NCBI GenBank assembly: GCA_965214875.1
Contig: OZ243980.1
Coordinates: 2,356,001 to 2,420,000 of the forward strand
Length of the DNA stretch: 64,000 nucleotides
From: CBDAUN01 sp965214875
GTDB lineage: Bacteria > Pseudomonadota > Gammaproteobacteria > Arenicellales > JAJDZL01
Direction: 5' to 3'
A program made the translations under genes and the position numbers. The first letter of the stretch is position 1; every line of letters begins with the position of its first letter. Below are positions 18,780-28,481 of the stretch, piece after piece. The notes beneath the pieces are model-generated. The model saw only the letters and a program-made list of their open reading frames with translations, searched no databases and was not told the DNA's origin.

Positions 18780-21700
18780 AGCCGAATTCTTTTGCCTTGC
18801 TTGATTTCTCCGATTATTGCCTCTCGCAAACGTTCCAAATAGTCGTTGACATCAGCTTCGGCAGACAGCCAAGGCTTCTCGAAGGTGACTTTTACTGTTT
18901 GAATTGGAACGTACTCTGAAGCTTTCTCTGCTTCAGCAGACCGCACATTTGAATTGCCGGCATCAAGCGACTGTAGAATTTTGTTGGAATCAATCTCAAT
19001 AAAATTTCGCACTTTATCTCGTATCACTGCAATCAATGACTGGAGCTGGATCGCCTCGCTCATCCCGCTGAAACGTGATTCAATCTTCTCTCGCTCCTCC
19101 GCGCTCAACTCTTTGAACCTGTCCGTTTGAAAGATCCTGTTTGCGAGCTCTTGAATTTTCTTATCGCCCTCATCCAGCTCGATGGCTCTTTGTGTCTCAA
19201 TTTTTGCCTTCAAAGATTCAACCAGCAATTTGACTTGTCGAATGCCATCTCCCCGCAAAATTTCGGGATCTTTCAACTTGTTGGTCAGCTCGGAACTTTC
19301 GCAATCATCAAGATACTCAAAATTCGAATTTTGTAAACGCTCGAATTCTATGGCACCATCGTAGATGCCGACTTGCGGGCCTCCCAAGAAACTCTTGATG
19401 GGGGCTATTACGCTGCCTTTTAAGTCGATCAGATCTTGTTGTTGTTTGACAAGTTCCGTCAGATACCATGCATGCGACTTTCCTGTGCATTCTTCAATTT
19501 TCGTCAATGCCGAATCCAGCTTTTGACCGAAAGGATATTTGCCGATCTTCTCTCTCATTGAATGCAGCTCAGTCAAAAGATCCTCGAACGCCAATTTTGC
19601 CTGAGTTCCTAATGCTTTTGCTTCTTTTTGATCCGGCAATTTCTCAAAAAACTGCTCGATAAACTGCTCCAGAGCAATAATCTGCTCAGAAGAAAATTGA
19701 GTCTGAGGTTCAATTATTAGATTGTTGTGCTTATGGCTATTGCACAGGGCTTTCCCAAGCTCATCGCGCTCCAGAAGATTGCTATCCAAACGGGCTTCGA
19801 TTTTGTTCCTCGCACACAGTTTGGCGATTGTGCAAAGTGTCGCGGCGTAATACCAACCATAGGGAGCTCGTCCATATTTTTCTAAAATCTGCTTCACTGT
19901 GATTCGAACGCCCTGGCTTTTGTAGCCCACGATTGTGCTAAGAACATCCTGCTCAGATTCAGGCAGACTCGGAGCATCGCTTTGAAAGAGTTCATCTGAT
20001 GAAGTGTTCAGATGTTTTGCGATATCACTCTCCGTGTAGATTTCAGACAAAAACTTAAGATTGGGGTAAGTTCTCGTAATCAATCTTTGAAAACCCGACT
20101 CAATCCGAACCTGCGCATCTTCCGAGGCAATCTCGATCTTGTCACCGCCCACAAATAGGCCAGATTGACACAACAGACTTTTCACTAATCGCTCTAGATT
20201 ATTCCGACGAATTTTGTTCTGATCTTGCTTCTCACTCAAAATCCGTCTGCCCGACTCGGTTTGTTGTACGCCAGAAATGTTTTGGCGTATGTATTTTGCA
20301 GTTCGTTTGTAGGTACCAATATCCTGAACTAATCGCGAGTCTTCGGGCAGTTGCACAATGAACTGCTTATCCTCCAGGCTTTTCATTTTCATTTCGGTTT
20401 CGCTACCACTCTCCTCGCCCAGCGGACTTATGATATGGATGGTTAGCTCATGGTCGCGTCCGAAAAGTTTTCCATCAAATCTTCTGGTATACGGATAATC
20501 TTGCCCGTTATCTTCGTATCGGATTTTTGGGCGTATGATGATCTCCTCGAAGACAATCTTTTGAAGTTCGCTCGTTACTTCCGATGCATCAATTTCCGTA
20601 GCCTTAATTTGTTTTTCAATGTCTACTTCTTCGTCAGTGAGGTATTCGTAACGATCACCGTTGCGCTGAATATACGTTTGCTGTTCAAGCAAACTTAGTG
20701 CGCTTTCCATGCGCTGCGACGCTTCCTGCAAATTGCGGCCAAATTGACCTGCTACCAGGATCTCAATGTTTGCAGCAGTCGGCGTGAACTCCTTAACGTA
20801 TTTAACTAGTAGCAATGCTTTCAAAACGCGTATTGCAAACTCATCGCCGAGACTTCTTTCAGCATCCAGAACAGCTTGCTTGGTATGCGACTTCAATGCT
20901 TGGCGAATGCCTTCGAACATCAAATCGAATGATGCCAGGCATCCCACCGACCCATCCTTCAATTTGATTACAGCGCGCTGAAACACAGAGAGCATTGAAC
21001 GCTCGCCCACTGAACTGTGTTTGCCCTCAAACGCTTGAACTGTCGACAGATTCCTGATTGCTAGCTGAAACAATTCGAATTGGTATGGCACGAATGGATA
21101 GCAACGAATAAAGTCTTCTTCATCCTCGAAATTGCGGTATCGGTGAGGCCCATCCGCAAAACCGAACAACGTTTTAAAATTGTTGCAGTGATCGTGGTAG
21201 AGCGCGGAAACCAAGTGACGCTGGTAATCTCTTTTATTCAGCAAGCGCGCCTTTATCACTTCAGCCACATCCGTACTCGTCAGCTTCATACGAATCGCGA
21301 AGCGATCCTGGATTTTCGAAAAGTCGTTGGTTTGCTGCTCACTTGCGCCAAGCACTGTGTCCATATCTTCTTGCGCAGTAATGAACAACCACGCTTTCCC
21401 TCGGCACTTTGTCGCCAAGCTCTCAGCGATTGTCTGCAAGTTGGTCATCAACTGGATATTGCCGGCAACGAACTGTCCAACCTCATCTACAAAAAAGTTG
21501 AGGCGAAAGCCTGGTGCTTGCCGTTCAATATATCGATTCACAAGATTGGCGAAATCTTCCACCGAAAGAGAATAGTCATTCCGGTACTTGTCAAGTACGT
21601 TTTCGACATTTGGTACGCCTTGTGAAGTGGCCTGAGCAAACGCTTTGTCTATATTCGACGATTCGAGCAAAGATTCTTTGCGTCCCTCTTGCCATGACTT

Positions 21701-22258
21701 GCCGGATATCGATCTATAAGCTTCTTGGAAGGTATGGTAGATTTCTCTGTCATCAAGATCTCGTTCAAAATTTGAGATGTAACCCTGCTTTCCGTAATAG
21801 CCGCACATTTCATCGAAGACTTTAGCAAACACACTCAGCAGTGCGTCCGGTTCATTCTTGCTGATTACATCTGCTTTTTGATCAATATTGAACAGGATGC
21901 TTTCCGACGGAATACTCACCGCTTTTTCGAGCCCGCCACGCAAAATTGCGTTTTCAGAACACTTGGTCAGAAACAACTTCAAAGAAGAATCTCCCCCGAT
22001 TTCCTGTCCCTTCAACAACGATGCCAGAATTTTTAATAGGTGTGACTTTCCAGAACCGAAAAAGCCTGAGATCCACACCCCGTTATTCCCTCGATAGTCG
22101 TTATAGGCATCAAGAAATGTTTCCAGATTTTTTGCAACCTCGTTGGTTAGCACATACTCGTCAAACTCGTTGCGAAAATCAGCTTCGTCATCGGCCTTTA
22201 TGACCCCTTGAATGTGTCGCTCAATAGATTTTTCAAATATTTCGTTTAATTTTGTCAT
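18776..22258 (-). CDS. brxC: BREX P-loop ATPase BrxC
   Basis: 1160 residues, the usual size for BrxC/PglY-type ATPases. The N-terminus MTKLNEIFEKSIERHIQGVI is typical; Walker A GFFGSGKSHLLK is at about residue 65; RLNFFVDEVGQFVAGN at about 255 supplies Walker B; LFITAQEDMD follows as sensor region. The C-terminal half is helical and probably coiled. BrxC is one of the core BREX proteins and is thought to form ATP-driven assemblies with BrxB, PglZ and PglX. It lies 11 bases after brxB and overlaps the inserted ATPase gene by four bases. Confidence 0.95.
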   Translation of the reverse strand: MTKLNEIFEKSIERHIQGVIKADDEADFRNEFDEYVLTNEVAKNLETFLDAYNDYRGNNGVWISGFFGSGKSHLLKILASLLKGQEIGGDSSLKLFLTKCSENAILRGGLEKAVSIPSESILFNIDQKADVISKNEPDALLSVFAKVFDEMCGYYGKQGYISNFERDLDDREIYHTFQEAYRSISGKSWQEGRKESLLESSNIDKAFAQATSQGVPNVENVLDKYRNDYSLSVEDFANLVNRYIERQAPGFRLNFFVDEVGQFVAGNIQLMTNLQTIAESLATKCRGKAWLFITAQEDMDTVLGASEQQTNDFSKIQDRFAIRMKLTSTDVAEVIKARLLNKRDYQRHLVSALYHDHCNNFKTLFGFADGPHRYRNFEDEEDFIRCYPFVPYQFELFQLAIRNLSTVQAFEGKHSSVGERSMLSVFQRAVIKLKDGSVGCLASFDLMFEGIRQALKSHTKQAVLDAERSLGDEFAIRVLKALLLVKYVKEFTPTAANIEILVAGQFGRNLQEASQRMESALSLLEQQTYIQRNGDRYEYLTDEEVDIEKQIKATEIDASEVTSELQKIVFEEIIIRPKIRYEDNGQDYPYTRRFDGKLFGRDHELTIHIISPLGEESGSETEMKMKSLEDKQFIVQLPEDSRLVQDIGTYKRTAKYIRQNISGVQQTESGRRILSEKQDQNKIRRNNLERLVKSLLCQSGLFVGGDKIEIASEDAQVRIESGFQRLITRTYPNLKFLSEIYTESDIAKHLNTSSDELFQSDAPSLPESEQDVLSTIVGYKSQGVRITVKQILEKYGRAPYGWYYAATLCTIAKLCARNKIEARLDSNLLERDELGKALCNSHKHNNLIIEPQTQFSSEQIIALEQFIEQFFEKLPDQKEAKALGTQAKLAFEDLLTELHSMREKIGKYPFGQKLDSALTKIEECTGKSHAWYLTELVKQQQDLIDLKGSVIAPIKSFLGGPQVGIYDGAIEFERLQNSNFEYLDDCESSELTNKLKDPEILRGDGIRQVKLLVESLKAKIETQRAIELDEGDKKIQELANRIFQTDRFKELSAEEREKIESRFSGMSEAIQLQSLIAVIRDKVRNFIEIDSNKILQSLDAGNSNVRSAEAEKASEYVPIQTVKVTFEKPWLSAEADVNDYLERLREAIIGEIKQGKRIRL

Positions 22259-22269
22259 GATTGCGTCTG

Positions 22270-22875
22270 TCAGACTTCACAATGGAAGATGTTAAATGCT
22301 CTGTAGTATCGGTCATGCAGTCTTCCGAACAAGTGAAGAGAGGCGCCTGACGTGCTGGACTGCGTAAACTCGCCAGGAAAGAAGATCACCATCGGTATTT
22401 TTTGCACACCGCTTTGTAAATTATTCAATAAACTGTGTAGTCGAATGTATGGAAACACTTCACCTATGCCGGAAAGCAGCAGGACTTCATGATGTGAGTG
22501 CAACTTCTTGCATATTGCGGGAACGAGTTCCGTTTCTGGATCAAGGATTCCCTGAAGCAATTCTCTCAATTTATCCTTGGCATGTGATTGCTCAAACAAG
22601 AAAACATCATTCAATCTATTTCGTTCACGCAGCATCTCGATTGAAAGCCCATACAAATCTATTTTCAAAAATTGAATTTGAACCTCTCCGAGACACATCT
22701 CCAAGCGTTGCTGAATTTTGGCCATTTCTTCAGCTTTGGCCGGATCGAAAGGGCAGATGTAGAAAGGCACATCGCTCTCGAACGAACTGCTACTTCTGAA
22801 TTGGTCACTCTTAATGACCGCACAAAGATGATTCAGCTTTTCTTCGGGTGACATTTTGAAAAGATCTTTGCTCAT
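22270..22875 (-). CDS. brxB: BREX protein BrxB (DUF1788)
   Basis: 201 residues. YICPFDPAKAEEMAKIQQRLE and the following KIDLYGLSIEMLRERNRLNDVF are characteristic of the DUF1788 family, as is LLSGIGEVFPYIRLHSLLNNLQ near residue 150. No catalytic motif is evident; in BREX it is a core partner of BrxC and PglZ. The start codon overlaps the brxA stop by four bases and brxC follows after 11 bases, so expression is coupled. Confidence 0.93.
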   Translation of the reverse strand: MSKDLFKMSPEEKLNHLCAVIKSDQFRSSSSFESDVPFYICPFDPAKAEEMAKIQQRLEMCLGEVQIQFLKIDLYGLSIEMLRERNRLNDVFLFEQSHAKDKLRELLQGILDPETELVPAICKKLHSHHEVLLLSGIGEVFPYIRLHSLLNNLQSGVQKIPMVIFFPGEFTQSSTSGASLHLFGRLHDRYYRAFNIFHCEV

Positions 22876-23504
22876 TGCCTTGGGCGTTTCAGCACGGTTC
22901 CAGAGAATGGAAACAACAAATCTTCATCATTGCCAGCATTTGATATCAATTGAATGAAGTAGCGATCAAGCATAGCAGTTTCGATCCTATTGTTCTCGGA
23001 CAAAAGTCCAGCATCTCTCATCATTCTGAACAAGTTTTGACGCAATTTGCCACGAGTTTTTTCTGTGATTTTTTCCAACTGCGGGTTTGTTTCAGATTTT
23101 CTGTCGTAGAAAACGTCAAAATTCTCATAGTGCAGATCAAGACGCATAATTGCGTGGCGCTCTCTAAGAACATCCACGGCAAATTCAGCGATGAATCGGT
23201 AGCGCCGACATACAGCCACCCACAACAAATATGCCTGCTGCTGAGCATTGCTCTCTAATAGAAATCGAACTTCATCTTCATTCAAAGTTTGAAGTCGGAA
23301 GATTACTTCTCGACTAATGCGGATTAGCGTGCTCTCGGTTCTAGCCTGAAAGATATTCTCTGCCAACACTTTTTCTCGCACTGGTTTCCAATCTCCGATT
23401 TCAAGGTACAGTTTTGCCGCCTGACATGATTCGCGATGCCACAGTCCTCCAACTGTGAATGACATATTGTATTTGCGGTTATTCATGCCTGGTTTTAGAA
23501 GCAT
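22872..23504 (-). CDS. brxA: BREX protein BrxA (DUF1819)
   Basis: 210 residues, first gene of the BREX operon. The motif YNMSFTVGGLWHRESCQAAKLY near the N-terminus and the helical body (RISREVIFRLQTLNEDEVRFLL) mark the DUF1819 family. BrxA is a small helical protein that binds DNA in the characterised BREX systems. The start may be ATG 23504 or ATG 23486 (MNNRKYNMSF); neither has a strong Shine-Dalgarno sequence. The operon promoter should lie in 23505-23885. Confidence 0.93.
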   Translation of the reverse strand: MLLKPGMNNRKYNMSFTVGGLWHRESCQAAKLYLEIGDWKPVREKVLAENIFQARTESTLIRISREVIFRLQTLNEDEVRFLLESNAQQQAYLLWVAVCRRYRFIAEFAVDVLRERHAIMRLDLHYENFDVFYDRKSETNPQLEKITEKTRGKLRQNLFRMMRDAGLLSENNRIETAMLDRYFIQLISNAGNDEDLLFPFSGTVLKRPRQ

Positions 23505-23885
23505 TTTGCCTGAAGGAACGTATATGGCAAACCGTTACCAATTCATTATGGAGGGTCGGTGCACAAAGCCTGATGCTTCCAGATTGCTGATCTGCATATC
23601 ATCGAAACCTATATATCGAAAATGCAAGTTCGGACAATTTTCCAACCATAACAACATCAAACATCCCGGTGTTATAGCTGAGCACGCTTTCCAACCCGAT
23701 TGTAATTGATATGCCAAGACATCAACCGCAAAATCGTAGATATGGACAGCGTACCTAGAAACAAAACGCTGACCGGCAGTGAGATGAAAGCGCAGGTTTC
23801 GCGCTTGCATTCCAAGTCGAGCGTACCGATGTCTTGATCACAATATCTGTCCAAATGTGTACAATCGGAACAAGAAAACATAAAA
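23505..23885. other. Divergent intergenic region, BREX operon versus pseudo-protease
   Basis: About 380 bases between two divergent genes, so it must hold both promoters. A 91-codon minus-strand frame (23535-23810) spans much of it but resembles nothing known and is treated as chance. No clear -35/-10 pair or operator was identified. Confidence 0.45.
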
Positions 23886-23900
23886 GTGCAGGCAATAAAA

Positions 23901-24950
23901 ATGATTGAAACTCGTTCCATTCGCTCCATCCAGAGGTTGCTTGAAAAGACGCTCATCGGCATTCTAATTCTGCTCATTGCCCCTGCCTTGCCTGCCCAGA
24001 CTCAGAGCGAGCAAGTCGAAACAACCTTGAAGGCTGTTGTGGGCCTCCGCGCTTCCGTGCCAGACACCGCAAGAACCGCCTTTTCGCTCGGCACCGAGCG
24101 CGAGGGCAGTGGGGTCGTCATCGACGATGACGGACTCGTGCTCACGATTGGCTACCTGATCATGGAAGCATCAAACATCGAAGTAACCAACAGCGACGGC
24201 GACTACGTCCCCGCTTCGATGATCGCTTACGACTATGACACCGGATTCGGTCTGGTCAAGGCGCAACAACCGCTAGGGCTCGAGGGCATCACACTAGGCA
24301 GTTCGGCCACGCTCGGAACCAACGACTCCGCCTTGATCATTTCTCATGTCGGGCCGAACTACCTTCAGCTCGTTGAAGTGGCAGATGTCCGAGAATTTGC
24401 CGGCTACTGGGAATACTTGCTCGACAACGCAATTTTTACCGCGCCGCCACTGAGCGGGTTCGGCGGCGCTGCGCTCGTCAATCAGAACGGTGAACTGATC
24501 GGTATCGGTTCGCTTGTGGTGCATGATGCAGTCGAAGGACCGCCTCCAATTGCCGGCAACATGTTTGTGCCGATCGATCTTTTGAAACCAATTTTCGACG
24601 ACTTGCTGAAGATCGGGCGGGCTGGCGGCGAACAACGCCCCTGGCTTGGCATATACATTGCAAGACATCGCGGTCATCTGTTTGTTACGCGTGTTGCGCT
24701 TGATGGCCCGGCAGAGGCGGCGGGCATCCTGCCCAACGATATCATTGTCGCAGTCAATGGCCAGTCGACTTCAGATATGGCGGAATTTCTCCGCGAAGTC
24801 TGGCGAACAGGACCTGCCGGCGTTAATGTGGATATTTCTATCGTTCGCGAAGGCCTCGTACGCAGCGTGACAATCGAATCCGGCAACCGCTACGACTGGC
24901 TTAAATTGAATCCGGCATCAGGCCAATCGGCAATGCTCGATCTTCGTTAG
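23901..24950 (+). CDS. HtrA/DegP-like pseudo-protease with PDZ domain
   Basis: About 349 residues from ATG 23901; the frame can also start at GTG 23886. An N-terminal hydrophobic segment (TLIGILILLIAPALPAQ) is a signal peptide. The trypsin-like domain keeps the landmarks of the S1C family (GSGVVIDDDGLVLT, then FGGAALVN), but all three triad positions are changed: the His of LTNNHVV is Tyr in LTIGYLI, the Asp of DxxTDLA is Gly in DYDTGFG, and the Ser of GNSGGP is Phe in SGFGGAA. The C-terminal third is a PDZ domain (GPAEAAGILPNDIIVAVNGQ). It is therefore predicted to be catalytically dead and to bind peptides or partners in the periplasm. Its end overlaps the convergent permease gene by four bases. 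Confidence 0.85.
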   Translation: MIETRSIRSIQRLLEKTLIGILILLIAPALPAQTQSEQVETTLKAVVGLRASVPDTARTAFSLGTEREGSGVVIDDDGLVLTIGYLIMEASNIEVTNSDGDYVPASMIAYDYDTGFGLVKAQQPLGLEGITLGSSATLGTNDSALIISHVGPNYLQLVEVADVREFAGYWEYLLDNAIFTAPPLSGFGGAALVNQNGELIGIGSLVVHDAVEGPPPIAGNMFVPIDLLKPIFDDLLKIGRAGGEQRPWLGIYIARHRGHLFVTRVALDGPAEAAGILPNDIIVAVNGQSTSDMAEFLREVWRTGPAGVNVDISIVREGLVRSVTIESGNRYDWLKLNPASGQSAMLDLR

Positions 24951-26920
24951 GCAATTCCGTACATCCGCTTTCGGCGCTCCGCCCACTCTACCAGAAGCCG
25001 GTCGGCTGTCAATCCAATGAAGGCGACACAAAGGCCGATCACCAAGCCTTTTCCGCCATCGTTGAATGTCAATGCTCGAAAAATCTCTTGCGACAGATCG
25101 ACAGTGCCGATGAATCCGGCAATCATCACCATGAACAGCCCGAACATCAGCGTCTGATTCAAGCCTAAGACGATTTCCGGAAAGGCCAACGGCATCCGGA
25201 TTTTCCATAGCAGTTGCCATTCAGTGCATCCGGAAGTTATCGCAGCTTCGACAATTTCAGTTGGAACGTTGCGCAGGCCGAAGATCGTGTATCGCGTCAC
25301 CGGAATCATCGCATAGATGATGATCGCAAAAATTGCCGATACATCATTGATCTGAAACAGCATCACCACCGGCAGCAAGTAGATGAACGACGGAAATGTC
25401 TGAAACGTATCGCAAATATTTAATACGAAACGGGTCGACCAATCCTTTCGTGATGCCCAGATCCCGAGAGGGATGCCAATCAACGCGCAGATCATCAGCG
25501 AAACACTCACCATATAGACGGTGATCATCGCCCTCACCCAGTATCCCGATGCCGCGATAAAGAACACAAAGCACATCACTACAAGCGCTAGCCGCCAGCC
25601 GCCCATTCGCCAGCCCAGACACCCAACTAGCACGATGACCGCGATCCAAGGAATCGAGGTGATGGCAGTTCGGATCGGAATCAGGAAGTGAACCAGGAAT
25701 GCGTCTCGGAATACGGCTAGCGGGGCGTAGAAATGCAGCGTGATGTAATCTACGACGCCATCCCAGAAAACCGAGGTGGAGATTGTCAGGTGCTGTGGAA
25801 ACTGCCCGACATGGGGCGTAAAAAATGATGCTGCGAACGCACCGACCACTAGCGCGGCCGCGGCACTCAGATACGGATGCCGCTTCCATATTTGTCCATG
25901 CGTCACGTGCCTGGGCTGTTTGACTGCTAGTGCCTGGCTGAATCGATCCAAAGCAATCGCCATCAGCACGACCGCGATGCCCACTTCAAGCGCTTGGCCG
26001 ATTGCCAAGCGCTGCAAGCGCGTTAGCAGATCATGCCCGAGTCCGGACTGACCGATAAATGAAGCGATGACCACCATGGCCAGACACTGCATGATCACCT
26101 GATTGACGCCAAGCATCAACTCGGATCGAGCTGCAGGCAATTCCACTTTCATCAGCATCTGACGCGGCGTACAGCCAGCCATCGTGCCAGCTTCGATAAT
26201 TTCAGGAGAAATGCTGCGAATGCCCAAAATCGTCAGGCGCGTCATGGGCGGAAAGGCGAATATCACCGTCGCGATAACACCTGCCTTGGATCCGACTCCG
26301 AAAAATATGGCAACCAAAATCAAATACGAAAAATGAGGCAGCGACTGCAGCACGTTCAAGATTGGCCATAAAACCCGCTCCACTCGCACCACTTTGACTG
26401 CAAGTATTCCTAAGGCCAGCCCGATGATTCCTGCAAGCGGCACCGAAACCGACACTGCGGAAAGAGTCTGCATCGACAATTCCCAGATGCCTCGCTTGCT
26501 GAATAGTGCCAGATAGAAAAAACAGCCGCCACCAAGCAGCGCCAGGCGCCAGCCTTTCAGATACCAGCCGAAAATCGCAGCAAAGCCAACAAGAACCAGC
26601 CATGATATGGGTGGAACATTCAGGTCGGAGTAGCCTTTGTGAAGCAGCGCCTCAGTGAAATCCAAAGGCACTTCAATGGCGCTTGCGATAGCGCGTGTAA
26701 TGTCCTTGAATGTGAATGCGTTCAGAAATTCGTACTTGCGCAGAAAGTTGATGACCGCGTTCACAAAATCGACAAACGGAATGATCCCGTCAATGGAAGC
26801 GCAGCCGGCTAGACAGCTTTTTGGAGGGACAATCAGCCACCCGGGCAACACCGGAGCCAAAGCAATCAAGCCCAAAAAAAATGCCAAAATGGCCAGGGAT
26901 TTAAGTCGAATAAAATTCAT
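24947..26920 (-). CDS. Glycine betaine/proline-type ABC transporter permease, tandem duplication
   Basis: 657 residues from ATG 26920 (MNFIRLKSLAILAFF); the frame extends to 27007 but that start would add a non-hydrophobic leader. Two complete ProW-like permease units are fused. The first has the coupling-helix motif AGTMAGCTPRQMLMKVELP, the second AAITSGCTEWQLLWKIRMP, each followed by GVNQ/GLNQ and VVIASFIG/VMIAGFIG. Many membrane segments. A single chain would thus provide both transmembrane halves of the importer. It is divergent from the binding-protein gene at 27135, with the ATPase gene at 30410; together they make a complete osmoprotectant-type importer. Confidence 0.9.
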   Translation of the reverse strand: MNFIRLKSLAILAFFLGLIALAPVLPGWLIVPPKSCLAGCASIDGIIPFVDFVNAVINFLRKYEFLNAFTFKDITRAIASAIEVPLDFTEALLHKGYSDLNVPPISWLVLVGFAAIFGWYLKGWRLALLGGGCFFYLALFSKRGIWELSMQTLSAVSVSVPLAGIIGLALGILAVKVVRVERVLWPILNVLQSLPHFSYLILVAIFFGVGSKAGVIATVIFAFPPMTRLTILGIRSISPEIIEAGTMAGCTPRQMLMKVELPAARSELMLGVNQVIMQCLAMVVIASFIGQSGLGHDLLTRLQRLAIGQALEVGIAVVLMAIALDRFSQALAVKQPRHVTHGQIWKRHPYLSAAAALVVGAFAASFFTPHVGQFPQHLTISTSVFWDGVVDYITLHFYAPLAVFRDAFLVHFLIPIRTAITSIPWIAVIVLVGCLGWRMGGWRLALVVMCFVFFIAASGYWVRAMITVYMVSVSLMICALIGIPLGIWASRKDWSTRFVLNICDTFQTFPSFIYLLPVVMLFQINDVSAIFAIIIYAMIPVTRYTIFGLRNVPTEIVEAAITSGCTEWQLLWKIRMPLAFPEIVLGLNQTLMFGLFMVMIAGFIGTVDLSQEIFRALTFNDGGKGLVIGLCVAFIGLTADRLLVEWAERRKRMYGIA

Positions 26921-27134
26921 GAATAGACCATTGGAACCAAGAGCAATGATACATCGAATGGAATATGCGACTCGAATTCTGCTTGCGGCCGAACGCATAT
27001 TTCGCATTCAACAAGATCCGACAGCCTACGATTCATCAATTGCATTTACTAATGCAGTACAATTCGTTTCAAAATTTGGGGATATTCAACTTGATATCGA
27101 TAATGCATTCAATAGAATTTTGGAGATTTAGAGT

Positions 27135-28067
27135 ATGAGAGCAATAGTTTCTACAGTGCTAGCCGCTGCATTTTCAGCAACTGTGTCCGCAGCCAGTGCC
27201 GACACGATCAAGATACCGACGCACAATTGGTCAAGCCAGCTCGTCGGGGCCCAGATCGTCGGCAAACTGTTCGAGAAGATCGGCGAAGAAGTCGAATACA
27301 TCCCGATGGACAGCCAGACCGTCTACCAGGCCATGTGCGAGAACGATATCGATATCGTGCACGAAGTCTGGCAAGGTGCGTTCGGCGCATCCTTTGAAAA
27401 AGTGGTCGGGGAAGGTTGCGTGATCGATCTGGCAACACATGATGCCAAAACTCGCGAAGAGTGGTGGTATCCGATGCATGTCAAAGAAGCTTGCCCCGGT
27501 CTGCCCGATTGGGAAGCCCTTAACGCATGCGCTGAAAAGTTCGCGCGCGTCGACTCAGGCGGAATGGGCGTCTTTATTGGCGGCCCAGTGGATTGGCTTA
27601 AGCATGATGCGGAAAAAGTTGAAGCGCTGGGGATGAATTTCCAAGTCAGAAATGCGGGATCGGCCGCCGCCATTTGGGCTGAATTGGAGTCCGGCATCAA
27701 GCAGAACAAGCCCGTTGTCATCTTCAACTGGACACCGAATTTTATCGAAGCGCTATATGAAGGCGAATTTGTCGAGTTTCCGGCCTACGATCCAGCTTGT
27801 ACGAAGGATGCCGCATGGGGCGTCAATCCTGACATGCTTTACGATTGCGGCAACCCGACGGGCGGCTACCTGAAAATCGGCGTATCGCACAACCTCAAGG
27901 AGAACTTTCCGAAGGCATACGAATTGGCGAGCCGAATCAATTTCACCAATCTAGATGTTGCCAAGCAGTCCAACTATGTTGACACTGAAGGCATGGAAGT
28001 CGAAGCGGCAGCGGACCGCTGGCTCGAAGAACACAAAGAGAAATGGGAAGCATGGACCGCAATGTAA
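27135..28067 (+). CDS. Glycine betaine/choline-type ABC transporter substrate-binding protein
   Basis: 310 residues with a clear signal peptide (residues 1-22, cleavage after AASA). The mature protein starts DTIKIPTHNWSSQLVG and has the OpuAC/ProX fold landmarks: VYQAMCENDIDIVHEVWQGAF and FNWTPNFIEALYEGEFVEFP, with tryptophans that usually box quaternary ammonium ligands. Ligand identity (betaine, proline betaine or choline) cannot be fixed by eye. The ribosome site TTGGAG lies 9 bases before ATG 27135. A strong terminator at 28106-28135 ends the transcript, so this gene is transcribed apart from the ATPase. Confidence 0.9.
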   Translation: MRAIVSTVLAAAFSATVSAASADTIKIPTHNWSSQLVGAQIVGKLFEKIGEEVEYIPMDSQTVYQAMCENDIDIVHEVWQGAFGASFEKVVGEGCVIDLATHDAKTREEWWYPMHVKEACPGLPDWEALNACAEKFARVDSGGMGVFIGGPVDWLKHDAEKVEALGMNFQVRNAGSAAAIWAELESGIKQNKPVVIFNWTPNFIEALYEGEFVEFPAYDPACTKDAAWGVNPDMLYDCGNPTGGYLKIGVSHNLKENFPKAYELASRINFTNLDVAKQSNYVDTEGMEVEAAADRWLEEHKEKWEAWTAM

Positions 28068-28105
28068 GTTGAGCTGCTCTTGCTGCGGCATTGGTTTTGG
28101 ATCAG

Positions 28106-28135
28106 GCCGGTCAGTTTTTGCTGACCGGCTTTTTT
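28106..28135 (+). terminator. Rho-independent terminator after substrate-binding protein gene
   Basis: Perfect 9-bp stem GCCGGTCAG / CTGACCGGC with a 6-base loop, followed by six Ts. It lies 39 bases after the stop codon at 28067. Confidence 0.93.
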
Positions 28136-28301
28136 ATTGCGCCAAACAGCGTCTCGACGCGAATGGCGACTCACGGGCAGGAAGTTTTCGGCAAAAGTAG
28201 TGCGCAGGCGGAAAACGACAACATCAATCTAGGCGGTATTCTGATTTTGTCATCTGCACCCATTCAATAAAAGAAATATTCGCTTTGCTGGGATTCGCTA
28301 A

Positions 28302-28333
28302 TTGCAAATTTTGGAATATTATTTTGTATACAA
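28302..28333 (+). promoter_or_regulatory. Promoter/operator region of vapBC
   Basis: TTGCAA at 28302-28307 is a possible -35 box. TTGTATACAA at 28324-28333 is a perfect 10-bp palindrome eight bases before the vapB ATG, where VapBC complexes commonly bind to repress their own operon. Function is inferred from position. Confidence 0.4.
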
Positions 28334-28340
28334 TTAAATT

Positions 28341-28481
28341 ATGAAAATAACAATTGATATTCCTGAAAACGAACTAAAGGATGCCATTCGGTTTACGAAA
28401 GCAAGCACTAAACGCGAAGCAATAGTTACAGTTGTTGCCGACTTTAATCGGAGGAAGCGCGTGCAAGGGCTGATTCGTTGA
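28341..28481 (+). CDS. vapB: VapB-type antitoxin
   Basis: 46 codons, ATG 28341 to TGA 28479-28481. The protein begins MKITIDIPENELKDAIRFTK and ends RRKRVQGLIR. It has the ribbon-helix-helix DNA-binding start and the short basic tail of the DUF2191/VapB family, whose members neutralise VapC and repress the operon. The stop overlaps the TTG start of the toxin gene, so the two are translationally coupled. Confidence 0.85.
   Translation: MKITIDIPENELKDAIRFTKASTKREAIVTVVADFNRRKRVQGLIR

Noticed and set aside
23535..23810. 91-codon minus-strand frame upstream of brxA
   Set aside because: No recognised motif, and it fills a region that must hold two divergent promoters. Could be reconsidered if homologues exist.
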